This document shows, piece by piece, positions 49,501-62,000 of a stretch of DNA of 64,000 bases. This DNA comes from Serilophus lunatus. Taxonomy: Eukaryota > Chordata > Aves > Passeriformes > Eurylaimidae. The DNA is taken from assembly GCA_013399895.1 (NCBI GenBank), contig VXBA01006214.1:292584-356583 (forward strand), written 5' to 3'. The notes beneath the pieces were generated by a model. That model worked only from the letters and a program-made list of their open reading frames with translations. It was not told the origin of the DNA and did no database searches. The translations under genes were made by a program, and so were the position numbers. Numbering within the stretch: the stretch's first letter is position 1; each line of letters opens with the position of its first letter.

Positions 49501-52500
49501 ATATCAAATCTGAATGTACTGCTGCTCATGTTTCTGCCTTCCTACAGACAGACAGCAAAGCAGAACCAAGTCAAGAAAATCCTGGTGAAACAAGAGAAGG
49601 AAGCCCTAGGTGTCAGGAACGGTGCCTCCAAAGAGTGTCTTGTGTGCCCTTTATTCTTACCTACCCACAGGCCAAGCTGCCCTTCTTCCACGCCAGTCCA
49701 AAAATCCAGCACCTAATTGAAGACAGTATATATATATTTTTTGCAGCTACCAAAATGTAAATTCACTCCATTGCAAAGGAATTCAAATATCTCTCTATAT
49801 AAAAAATATGATGACTCTCAGCTTTTAAAAATACTTCTGACCTTTTTCACATAAATCAACTCTGATGTAAATGTATACTCAGGGGAGCAAAGACAACTAA
49901 GACATCTTTACATCAGTTGTGAAGAGTATCAGAAGGAGCAGTATGTAAAAAGTTCATTTATTTCCTCTTAAAAACAGATTTTGCTTCATGTAGCACAAGC
50001 CTCTTACAGGATTTTTTTTCTGGTTTTGATCTTGGTGGAAAACAAGAGTAACTATCTTCTAAGAAACACGATTTTCAGAAAGGAGATAGTTTGTGAGGAG
50101 TTTACCTTGCCCAGCTAGTGAATTTGGCTTTCACATACAAGTACAGAGTAGCTTCATAAAATAACATTTCCACGACTGAGAAAAGAACTTAACCTTGAAA
50201 CTAGACTAAAAGAAATTTCATTAACTTTTATCCAGCAGGAATGGTTTGGCTCCAGGTCTATTTAATCCAAACATCGAAGGTTTAAATCCCACTATATTGC
50301 AAGAGCATTACTTGCTCAGACTTAATAACAGATTCCAGTTGGAGCATGACCCTTTCTGCCCCAAAAGCAGCAGCTCAGCTGCAACAGGACAGCTCTGCAA
50401 CATCACTCTTTTGTCACCTGAATTCTGAAATTGGCATACCTGAATAATATCAAATAAATGCTGATATTAAGACCCTATTTGAGAAATGCCCTCCCAATAC
50501 TGATACCAGCATTCTAGAAGGGATAGTCTTGAACACTTATTTTTATTTTTCCAGCAAACCAGCTCTACCTTCCATACCACTGATTGCCACTCAAAGAGAA
50601 ATTTTGGTTCCAAACTGTGCAGGTTATGGATCATCTGTCCTGACACTGAGTCATTCAGGGAACTCAGCTTCAGCAGAAGGCTTCAGGAGGAAAAGGAGTT
50701 CTTTTTAACCTGTGTCAGAAGTTTGTGCTTCAACAACTGGAGAACGAGGAAAACAATTTTTAGGAACAAAAACTTGAAAAGATGACTGAGGTGCTTATGC
50801 CCAAACCATGCACTGACACAGTTCAGCTCTATTTCTCGAATTTCTGAGGACCATTTTTTCCACACTCCCTATCCTGCAAAGCTCTGTATCAGAGGTGAAA
50901 CTCTGCCCTCTGGATGATAACTATAAATTCACTGGAAGGCCATATCCACAACTGTGAAGTGTTACAAGTGGACATGGCTCTGCTCTATGGGCTAGTTCTG
51001 CCACCTAGGTAAACTGTTGGAAAATTTCCAGATGATCGCAGACAGCAGTTCACATACCTCTGGGAAAAAGAGGGTGCTCAACCTGAACCCTGTATTCAGA
51101 GCCTAGAGGGGAAAAAAAGACCCCTCCCTCAACTGCTTATTCTGATTGTTTCATTCAGTGCTATGATCAGAGTGCATCAGTCCATAGAGTATCTTGTAAA
51201 CAACTGCAATGCCCATGGATCACAAATAAACCCTAGACCACAATCAGGTTTTAGGTGTGGTATTTCATAGGAAAGCAGAAAGTCTCTTTTATTTTCCTTC
51301 TGAAGTCAAATTACGCATAATAAGGGCCTGGAGAGCATGATCCTTCATGGTAGATTGCAGAGAGGAAACAAAAGAAGCCCAGATCATAAGGGAAACACGG
51401 AGTGAATCTGACACAAATTTACTTTTATTTTTGCTGCTCTTTAGTGCAGCCCTCTGTTTAAATACCACTCCCTCCTCCTCCGCACTGAGATACTGTTTGC
51501 CTAGAGATGAAACTTTTGAGCCCAGAGTTAAAATACAGGCCTTAGGGTCTAAGTATGAATACAATGACAAGCGTGATTCTGAAAGAATGTCCATCCAAAA
51601 CTGAGAAGCAGCAATGTTTTCTGAAGGAGCAACAAGACTAATAATAATGGGTAGAATATTGTTTTTCTCTGCAAAATCAAACTTTAATTGCTGCAGTGCA
51701 TCAAAGTTTAGACAGTTGGCAAGTACTCATGTCTACTTTGTAGCTGTACAGCCTGGATGGGAAAAGTGGCAGTTCAAATACTGTATCTGTGTCAAATCAT
51801 TAGGGAGTCTGATTACAAGGTCTTGTTGTTTTGCAGCCAAAACTAGGTTATATATGTATGTTCATATTTTGGCTTGTTAGAGAACATTCTGCCAACAGCA
51901 TCAGAAAAAACCGGACTTGAACATTCTGGACAAAGTTGTGGGTTTGAGCTGAGGTTTGGAGTGGTTTTTTTTATTTTGTGTTTGATTTTTATTTGTTTAT
52001 GTAAATCAGTGTCTGGCCCACCCTTCAGAAACAATTAAAGAGCAAACTTCAGATGGGCTGTTGAAGAGTATCTGAATAGCTTGGCTGAGATTACCACAAA
52101 AATGTAATAGTTCTTCAAGTTTTCTACCCTCCAGTTTTCTGTGTGAAAATAAATGACAGAAGAGAAAACTAGTGACGTTTTGAAGTCTCTTTGGAAGAAA
52201 AAACAATTTAGCAACATCGTGATTATGGACTAACACATTTATGGACAGCATGTAGCCGAAGCTTTTTAATAATATTTTACTTAACTGGATTACTGTCTCT
52301 TTAGTATTTCATGGTTATCACTGAACACCTTCAATTTACATTCTAAAATAAATTACTGTGTAAATAAAGTATGCTCAGAGTTCCTGTATGTGGACAGTAC
52401 TTACATTTAATTACAAACGATCTGGATATGTTTATAAGTGTGAAATACATTAAAATTGTTTACAGAAAACAGCTCAACTAGCACTAACTTTGGAATCTAA

Positions 52501-52533
52501 ATTTTCACAACAGTACTGAGGGTACCTCAGCTA

Positions 52534-52539
52534 TTTATT
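52534..52539 (-). terminator. PREP: Candidate PREP polyadenylation signal (AATAAA)
   Basis: TTTATT on plus reads AATAAA on minus, about 225 bases past the PREP stop. It is the first canonical hexamer downstream; more distal signals may also be used. Confidence 0.45.
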
Positions 52540-52763
52540 TGAACGTGCTTTTAAAAATGTATTTTGGAATGCAGTAGAAAAGAAATTCAAAGAAATGCCA
52601 GAAAGAGGGAAGCACAGAAGATCAAAACTCGATAGCAGGTCAGATCAACAAAATATTAAACTGTGGTTCTTAAATGTAAGTACTACACCAAGTAGTAGTG
52701 TGGCTGTTCTTATATGGTGTTAAAGCCCTTGTTTTCTAAAGGAGACAGTAATAAGCAATTTGC
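52540..52763 (-). other. PREP: PREP 3' untranslated region (minimum extent)
   Basis: Sequence between the PREP stop codon (52766-52764) and the first candidate poly(A) signal. No conserved motif identified. Confidence 0.5.
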
Positions 52764-53058
52764 CTATTCAATCCAATCAAGTTTTAGACATCGTGCTATA
52801 AAAGCAAACATATCTGACACTTCTTCTATAACTTTAGCAGTTGGCTTTCCTGCTCCGTGCCCAGCTTTAGTGTCAATGTGGATGAGAAGTGGATTGCTTT
52901 GTTTTTGACTTCGGCCCACAACGTATTGCAGAGTAGCAATGAACTTCAGTGAGTGCAGAGGAACCACACGATCATCATGGTCCGCTGTCAGAAGCAGCGT
53001 GGAGGGATACTGGATGCCATCTTCTTCTGGTAGCTTGACATTGTGAAGTGGGGAGTAC
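52764..53058 (-). CDS. PREP: PREP terminal coding exon (Asp641, His680, stop)
   Basis: The acceptor TTTTCTCAG precedes G|TAC TCC. The exon encodes the last base of Lys613, then Tyr614-Glu710 (YSPLHNVKLPEEDG to RCLKLDWIE) and TAG. Asp641 lies in TADHDDRVVPLHSLKF, and His680 in DTKAGHGAGKPTAKVIEEVS. If the gene has 15 exons as in human, this is exon 15. Confidence 0.97.
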
Positions 53059-56000
53059 CTGAGAAAAGCATACAAATATTTAAATATTTTTTTTCCTTAA
53101 GTCCCAACAAGAAGGTCCTGTCCTATCGAAATCATTACCATGGCATTTGATAGCACACAGAATAGACCAGTTCTCAGTTACAAAAATCAGAACTGCACAA
53201 CTGGCAGCGTGGTAGTGGTCACAGATCTCTGGCTCTCAAACGTGAAGCAAGTGTATTTTTTTAATTTCAGACAGAAATATGCACACATCTTACAAAAATG
53301 TCCAAAATATCAGGAATAGCCAACAGGGAAAAAGCTGCTAAGTCCATAGCAGGATCCACCCTGCTGGAAACAGGGAAACTGAGACTTTTTCCCTGCATAC
53401 ATATGTATTCATATACATGTCTATGTCTGCATGTGGATGGCTTCTCTGTTATTCTTCTCCCACAAATTTGGAAACAGTGTCTGATGGTAAGCTAAAGTCC
53501 GTACAGTTATTAAATTTGCTCTCTTCAATATTTAGGCCACCTTTTAACATGCACCTACTCTGACACCATGCAGGAAATGGAAAGAACTGTAAGTTTTCCT
53601 GCTTTCAACAGATGACTTTGATTCCTATTTTTTGAGCAATAAATAATCTAACTTTCAAAAACTGCCTTCTTTGCAGGAGAATTTGCATCTTTTGGCTAAT
53701 GTAACATGAAAAAAAAAAGTGTATCCACACATGTTAACACAAAGCACTTCACTCTTCATTTAGACAAAGGTACACCTAGGAAGAATGTTACATTCCTCAA
53801 ATCAAGAGAATACTGGTTTTCCCCCTATTTCATAACAGGAAGTATATAAGGAAATTTTGCTTAGTTTTTAAATGAATTTTGCACTCGAAGGAGTACTCAT
53901 TAAGTAAGTAGAAATTATTTTTAAGAATACATGACAATATTTGAATGTCTGGTTTCCTCATTTTCATCTAAGGAGCAATTCAAGTATCTGTGAAGGCAAC
54001 ATTTAAGTAACATTACATATATATTTTAATTGATATGCAATTGCTAGCTCTTGAAAAGAAAACAAAGGTATATTTCAGGTATTGCCATATGAGATGTTTC
54101 TAAAATTGTCCGTTTAGATTTTGTAAGTGCGTGTGCAAATAGGTATGGAGTGACTCCTTCCTACAATGCAATTCTTCTAATCACAGAATTAATTTAAAAA
54201 TTTGTTTCTATTTTACCTCTTCAGAATACTTGAATTCACAGATGTGCAGTAAGTTTCAGTGTCCAAAATCATGAAGATTATTTGGATCATTTTTATAACA
54301 GTGTATCTTTTATCTAAGTTATCTATTGATAAAAGATGAATTATAAAATTTGTTAATTGTATTGCGCACTATATTTGCAAAATCACATTTGCCAATGAAA
54401 GATTAAAGCAGACAACTGGAGGTTTTGAAACAATCTAATTACACTGGGCACAACTGGTCAGCTAGTATCTGGATATGGCATCACTTTTCTTTTTTAAATA
54501 ACTACTTTAAATCAAGTTAGATGTCGGTGCACATGTGGCACATGTACTTTTGAATATCTAAACACTCCACTAAATTTCAGACCAGCCAAATTGTTTAGTA
54601 TGTATGAAGCCTTCTCCTGGAATGACAATCTTCATTATTAAAGAAATACAAATACAATAACAGAAGATGATGTTTCACAAAAAGTATTTTAAAAGGATGG
54701 CACTTAATCTAACACATCGTATTAGCCATAGCCAATTTGTAGATCATTTCTGTTCCCTCACAGCTGCCTGTCTCATATATTTTCAACTTTTCTTAAATAA
54801 TCTTTCCAGACCTCTCAGCAAGCAGTTAACGAATTAATTTATATCCTGTTATGGTCTACTGCCATTCCTACAAATCCCAGTGGTGACTGTCTCTCCCTCA
54901 TAAAAAATACAAGTTATGTACTGGTTCACTGGAGAATATTCTGTTGTGATAGCCTAAAGGAGTCATTATTCAGAAAGAAAACCTTGTGAGTTGTTAAAAG
55001 CTGCTAGGAGAAAAATTTTTTGAATATATAACCAGTTGACTCAACAAGGCTTTGAAGATAGCCTTTCATTCAAAACTGACTAGTAAGGAAATGTTGAATT
55101 CCTCAAATTCAGTGTAGGACAGGATGAAATAATTATTAGAATATATATTGATCATGACAACCTGAAACTCTTGAGCAGACTATGCAATTTAACAACCACG
55201 GAAGTACTTAAAGGTACTTACTTGAACAGCCATTCAAACTGCTCTTTACAGTCAGAGCAACCGTAGTCAGTGGTCCAAGCATGGCCAATGGTGTACTTGT
55301 GGAACTTGAGCATGTCCATCACTCCCACTTGGGCAATAACACAACCAAATAGGTCAGGACGCTGATTAGCACAGGCAGCTTCAACAGAAAAAACAATTCT
55401 GTTAGTATTCTTATCTTAAAAGAATTAAGCTCAGTAGAAAAGGCCCACTGCCAAGTTTGTGATAGACCAAGTTCCAAAAAGCTTTTATAAACAAAAAGTT
55501 TATTTAAAAAAACAAAAGGTAAACCTGTTAAGTTAAAAAAGTGGGAAAAAAATAAGATTACCATATAATCCCTGGAGCCAGAAAAATTAAGTATAAAATA
55601 TCTGATTATAAACCAAATCCCACTAGAGGAAGACTGCCAATGAATATGAAGTCAAATAGACTTTCAAGCAAAACTGAAAGCAAATACAAAAATGGATTAA
55701 AAAATGTAACTCCCAAAGACAATATGTTAAAAAGAGCGTAAGTGCTACTTCTGGGTTTTTCAGGCTCCAAACATGCTGTTCTTTGAAAACTGCCTTTCAA
55801 ACTAGCAACCTGGGTTTGAAGGAGAAATGAACTTTTAAAATGTGTGAGATTTTGGACTACTGAACTGAAGGTTCCTAAACCATTTACTGTTTAAACTTTT
55901 AGTATTAGTATCAAGAAGGAAAAGGGCATTAAGTCCTCCATTTACTGATGAAAGTTTCCTTCCATAATTATTACATAAATCCGTGTGGAAAGAGTTTTGA

Positions 56001-59000
56001 TGAAAGCAGACTACTGCAAAATCAGAAGAATAACCCTCTCATTCAGAATTATTTGCTATCTATTCACATGTATGTATACTCCTTCCCAAATTCTTGTATC
56101 TCCTCATTTTCGTCCACTGTGAAAACAGATTGATTATTCCCTCTTTGCCTCCCCATAACCAGGACATCACTATGACATGACCTTGATTCAAGCTCAGCAA
56201 GAACCTTCTTTTCATGGCCTTATGTGAGGGACCAAAATCTTTTGAACATCCAAGAGTAACTTTTTACCTAGGTCATTGTTACAGGCACCATATGCAGCCT
56301 GACTCCTTCAAATAGCTCTAATAGATTTGAAAGATGCAACTTCAGCCTGCAAAATTCTTCCTTTTATGTCGACTATCATTTATTGGTTTCAACTAGTTTG
56401 ACCATTAGAGAAGTCAGATTTGCTCATCTGCAGCTTGTGGTTCATTTAAAACTTGGCATTACACCTGCCCCTTTATGTTCCTCAGATATTCAGGCTTTGT
56501 AGCCTGCAATTTCATATTGGAGTTCACTTAGGATCTTGCATATGTACCATCTGGTCCTGGCAACAGACTACTTTTCATTGGATTGATTAATTCCAAAACC
56601 TCTTCTGCTGATGCTCCAGCTGGAGTCAGCTCCCCCAAATATTCCTCATGAAAACAGACTGGTGCAGGGAACCCCCTACGCTCCTCAGGAGGGAACATCA
56701 ATACAAATAGACCATTTAGTTGGCCTGCTTTGCCATTATCTTTCTTTAATGCTCCTTTTACATCTCACTAACCTGCAAGTCCCGCAGATCATCTGGCCAG
56801 TTTCCTGCCTCTATGTGCACAGAAAGATTTCACTGCTAATCTTTATATTGGAAGCAGTTCACTCATCAGTCTCCTGTGGTCTGTCAGTCCCTGATAAGAG
56901 TTTACACTTTACCCTATTTTCTTTAATTGAACATAATTTCTACTTTCTGAAAGATGTGATTTTACTTCTGGTCATCTCTGATATGTAACCATACTAACTA
57001 ACTCTTCTTGTTTTGTTCATGAGCTATTTTCGTAAGGTATATACAGTGCCTTAAATAGATGCTATACTTTTAACTGAAGCTTTTGATCAGATCCCTCCTC
57101 TTCGTGTTATTTCCTTCTATAAACATAAATAATGCTCTGGTAGGAAAAAAAGCCAAAACAACTATCATAACATTTTATTTTAATATTCTTTATTTCAGCG
57201 TGTCTCTTGAAGCACTGCCTGTTGCTTATGATTTTGTAAGAAATTGCTGCTTCCTTAAGTAGTCACTTCAGCAAGAAATCACTTATGCAGACACTCATCC
57301 ATTCTGACTGCACCCTTTTAATTAGCCATAATAATTATATGGATTAATGAAGTGCAACCTGGAACAACCATTTATTAATGGATTTTACCCCTTTACACAT
57401 ATGTTGAGCTTTAAAATTCAGTATAAAAGCAAGGCTTCAAAACTAGTCAGAACTAGTTTTGTCTAAGCAAATATGAGAGAGGTCAAACACAGTGTTTGTA
57501 CGAAGGTTTTCAGCTCGCATCTGTGCTGCTCTGCTCAGCTTGGGGATCACACTGCGGCACAAAAAAGTCTTGTTTTGCGGTTGAATGAGGCAAAAGCTCA
57601 GGGCTCTGCAGTTCTTAGAGTCACCTCCTGTTAAACAGTCTGACTGAAAGGAAACTATTTTGGAAGAGTGACGATATTCCTCTTGGTCAGCTTTTTCTTC
57701 GATAAGTAACAAATGAGAAAATCTGGTAGTGGGTCCTTGTGCCTAAAGGATGAGTTATGATCTCTAGTTTTACATGAACCGGTACTGCAAAATTTATTCT
57801 TGTTTTTATGAAAAAGAACTTATAAGAATTCCCTAAATTCATCTAATTCTAACCAGTCAAAGAAAATCCCTATCTGGTTCATCAAGATCATGGAAATCCA
57901 GCTGGATTGTAATCCACCAGTAAGTGCAAGGGAAGGTTTCTAACTAGATTCTTCAGAGCAGGGAGGTCTAGATTCCTAACATCTGTCTCCTACCAGAATG
58001 ATGTACACCTTGCAGATGTCACTTGCTTCGCCTTATTGAAATAAGGAGCTCAGCTGACTTGTTCAGACAGAAAAACAGGGTATTTTATTACTAAAGCAAG
58101 GTAGGATGAATCTCGTCTTGGCTGAAACTGAAGTTTCAGAATCATAAAATAGTCTTTTCAGAAGCTATGTAATATAATGAAAATTTTACTGCGCTTCCAA
58201 ATATATATTTACACTCACATAAAATTGACTTGCACTCCCATATGGAGTGCAAACCCTTTAATCCTTTACCATACTCATCCATTTCTACTTTGAATGCACA
58301 ATTACCTCCTGCCACATGTTATCCAGAAGGATATAAGCAGAAAGCAAAGCCACAACTTAACATGTACTTGTTACTTTATCTTTAAAAAACTGCTTTTCAA
58401 AAATATTAATAATGCAGGCATAGCCAAGGTGGCTTAGGCCAAAGATCTATATAATTCCAAATCCTGTTTCTTATGCTGAATGCTAATTCACTGAAAAATA
58501 AATAAAATCAACAGGGCCTGTATTCAGCAGCAGATGAACAGGGAGGAGTACAAAAAGAAGAGAAGGCAGAGTGGGCCTAGTAAATTTGCTTATTTTCTAT
58601 AAATCAGTGGTTTATGAATTTCAAGTGTCTTTTTTTCTCTTCTCACATAAGTGGCTCAAATCTCTCACACTGTCATAGGCCTTTCACACTGTTTAAAAAA
58701 AAAAAGACACACAAACCCCAATATTATTCATTTGTATTTCCTTTTCCTTTCAAAATTGCATAAAATCACTTTCTTTTTTCTTCTACTACTTTCAGATAGG
58801 GATTTTATCAGAAATATATTTTGTAGCTCTTAGACTGCTTAGCCCACGAGATGTTTCTGTGACAAACCTTTCTGCTTAAGGCTATTCATTTCCTTTAATT
58901 TAAGAACACAGCCGTGAATTACATGTGAACAAAACGCACTGGCAACAAAGGGCTGTATTTACACAGTCCTCCAAAAGCTCATGACTTTTTCAAATAGATG

Positions 59001-62000
59001 TATTTTATATTTCTTGTCAGAGGAGTGATTTTATTTTCGGTCCTATCTCAAAAACACAATGAAAGTAAAGTCAACTTGTTCTGTTCCCCTGCACAAAGGT
59101 TTTATTTGCAGAACTTCCATGTTTTCACTTGTTCTCTAAGAAAAAGAATGTATGACTACAGAAAGAGAGAATGAGAAACTCAGAGGATTGCAGGACATGG
59201 GCTCCTGGCTTACACTGCAGAAAACACAGTTTCCCAATGCTACATTAACACATTTCCAGTTCAGTAGTTATCTTGGTTAGCTTCAACAAAGAAAAATAAA
59301 AAAGTGCAAATGTTTCTTAAACCATTTTTACTTACTGTGTGATTCTACCACAGGGTTAGCTCTTACTGCACTAGACTGTAAGTATGATTTTCAACAGTCA
59401 CTCTTTGCTAGAGACTCCTATGCAAACAGCAAATGAAGTACAACTGTATGTATTTAACATCTGGTATACATTAATGCATTGACAGTCTGGCAACTCTTGA
59501 CAAGCATATCTCATGAGTTTTTATCTTCTTACTTTAATAAACCCAGCACCACAACTGGGAAATACACGAGCAGTTCTTACCAACTAAGAGACCCCCATTT
59601 GAGCCACCATTAATAGTCAACTTCTTTGGGGATGTGTAGCCTTCCTTGATGAGGTATTTGGCAGCACACTGAAAGTCATCAAAGCAATTTTGTTTGTTGG
59701 CCAAGATACCACCTAGTACAGAAACAAAACAAACCAGTTGATGCCATAAAATCCATTTGATATCATCTCTTCAGAAAAACATGTGTGCAAAAACACCTGG
59801 GAACAATTCCAGTTTCATGAACATTTTAATAATTGATGCAGGTCAGAAAGACAGGAAAAATGAAAGATTCTTTCAACATAGAGAGGGTATAAGATGGTTC
59901 TGTCAATAACTCTGATGCTTTAAGAAACTCTGAATAATACATACCTATACTGCGGAGTGAGCGCCTGATAATGTTCCCAACCCCTAAAATGAAAGCTAAA
60001 AGCTTTGCATAGCAAAATATATACAAAATGGCTACATACAATCCGCTTGAGGTTTGATCTAATGGGACTTTAACATCCTTAAACTCAGTGACAGTTTCTT
60101 AAGGCAATAAAACTTCAGCTTATAAAATAAGCTATATGAAATAAGCACTTCTAATTTCCCGGATATATATGTGGCTCGAAATTTACTTTTTTTTTTTCTA
60201 GTAGTTGTTTTCAAATCAGACGATATATAGCTATGGTCAAAAGCAGACTTCAGATTCCATCTTGCTTTGAAATTTTATTAATTAACTTTCCATAAGGAAA
60301 AGCTTAAGATACTGCCACCCTGTTGTGAAGAGCATTCCAGATGTCCTCAGTTGTACAAGGGAATAAAACATGACTGAAAATGGTCCAGATGACATCATTG
60401 ATAAGACTTCCAGTTTTGAAAACAAAAAAATTTTAGAGTGGGACAGGGAAGGAAAAGGATGTTTTCTGTACAATCTTTCAATTATTTTAGTAAAAGAATA
60501 TCAGCCTAGAGAACTCAGTTGCCCAAATCTCACAATCTTCCTACTTGTTCGGTGAGAGATTAAAACTAGCTCCTCCTCAAAGGTTATTCTATTTTAAGAC
60601 ATCGTAATCTCAGGCAATTAAATGCTAGTAAGAAATGGGAACTAGGAAGAAAATCCTTTTGTTCCTGTAGCAAAGTCTGTGGTCCAGCCAGGTAAAAGGG
60701 ATTCAAAGGATGCAGAAATCTTATGTCCAGTTTCTTCTACTTTGTTTAAATTCCAGATGTTTATTCTAAGCTGATTGTCTAAGGTCCCCACTATGGTGCA
60801 GAAACCTACAGGGAAATTAATTTTACCCTAAAATAAGTGAGATGAGCTACAATCTGGAGGAATCTCTTTAACTCCATTGTCCATCCAGTGATCCTAGACA
60901 CTCAGTTTACAATGGTTGCTTCATATATGTGTCTCAGAAGTTTGGTAAGGCAAGTCTGACGTTTAGCTATACAGACCTTGTAGAACTGGAACCAGTACAC
61001 TTTTAATTTTTATCCTTTTTTTTTTTTTTTTAAACAAATAGACATCATTATCACATTAACAACACTACTGAAAAGAGATATACTGGGACAATGAAAAAGT
61101 CTTTAAATATGTGGCAATAAAGGAGAAATAAATCTTACTCTTTGCTTGAAGTTCTGGGCTGGTGTAAGGTCAGAATCCTTTCTATATAATTAAACTTAAG
61201 TAAAAAGATTTCTGCAATTGGTTCTAGAAGGAACAAATAATAGACTCATATCTTATTTGCAACTGCAATAAAAGACTTGGGTCAAAATCAATCAGGAAAT
61301 AAGTGGACCAAAGAAGCATTATCATATGAAGACAAATTTTATCAAAATCTATTACAAATCAATCAGCAAATTAAAATTAATGAAGGATACTTCAACTTTG
61401 GCAATAATATCCTGTATCTGCAAGCACATACAGCTTCTATTTATGAAGCTATTACATAATTAACTCAATTGTGAGGAAATAACCCAGACAAATAGTTACC
61501 ACAGATGAAATAGAAAAATCAACGTGCAATGATGTGGGAATACCATTTTTTTGATAAAAAAGTTATTACAGGTTATGCCATGGCAAATTATACATCATAA
61601 ACACCACTGTTTTGGTACATTTGCCTTGCTGTCAGAATCTCTAGAAACTTATCTACCAAATTTTTGGGATATGAGTAAAGCGTCACCATTAAATAATGAT
61701 GGATATGCTACCGAGATAAGTAAGATCTTTTTCAAGCTTTTTCCTCTGGTGAAGGAATACAGACAATTGCCAGCGATAAGGTAAGTGGACAATCAAAGGA
61801 TTAAGACAAGGACTGGATGGGAAAAACATGGACAGAAATACATCAAAAGTATTAAGAAAAGGGCAAAAATCTTGACAGAACTTTGCAGTGAGTGACTTGG
61901 TTTCCCTGTAGCATAAAAGTCAGCTTAAAAAAACCCTAAAATATCAAATGGTTGCTTACAAGAAGTTGGATCCCCTAGGAGTGTGGAAGGGATGACATCA

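Larger units (their letters stand above)
45571..52533. other. Intergenic region downstream of PREP
   Basis: No gene is recognised; the longest open frame is 101 codons (51594-51289, minus). It contains a 20-bp tandem duplication near 46265-46304 and an LTR-like stretch at 46346-46590. The rest is AT-rich and plain. Some of the right end could be transcribed as longer PREP 3' UTR. Confidence 0.55.
55379..59580 (-). other. PREP: PREP intron
   Basis: A 4.2-kb AT-rich intron with donor GTAAGAAC and acceptor TTGAAG. Two compact inverted repeats are listed separately (57438-57461, 58230-58252). Open frames reach 125 codons (56611-56988, plus) but are unrecognised. No clear transposon. Confidence 0.9.

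Noticed and set aside
52714..53075. PREP terminal exon as part of a processed pseudogene
   Set aside because: Four exons are separated by proper GT/AG introns of 2-4 kb, phases agree and all catalytic residues are intact.
58201..58260. Hairpin as a microRNA precursor
   Set aside because: The 9-bp stem is far too short for a pre-miRNA; kept only as a structural repeat.
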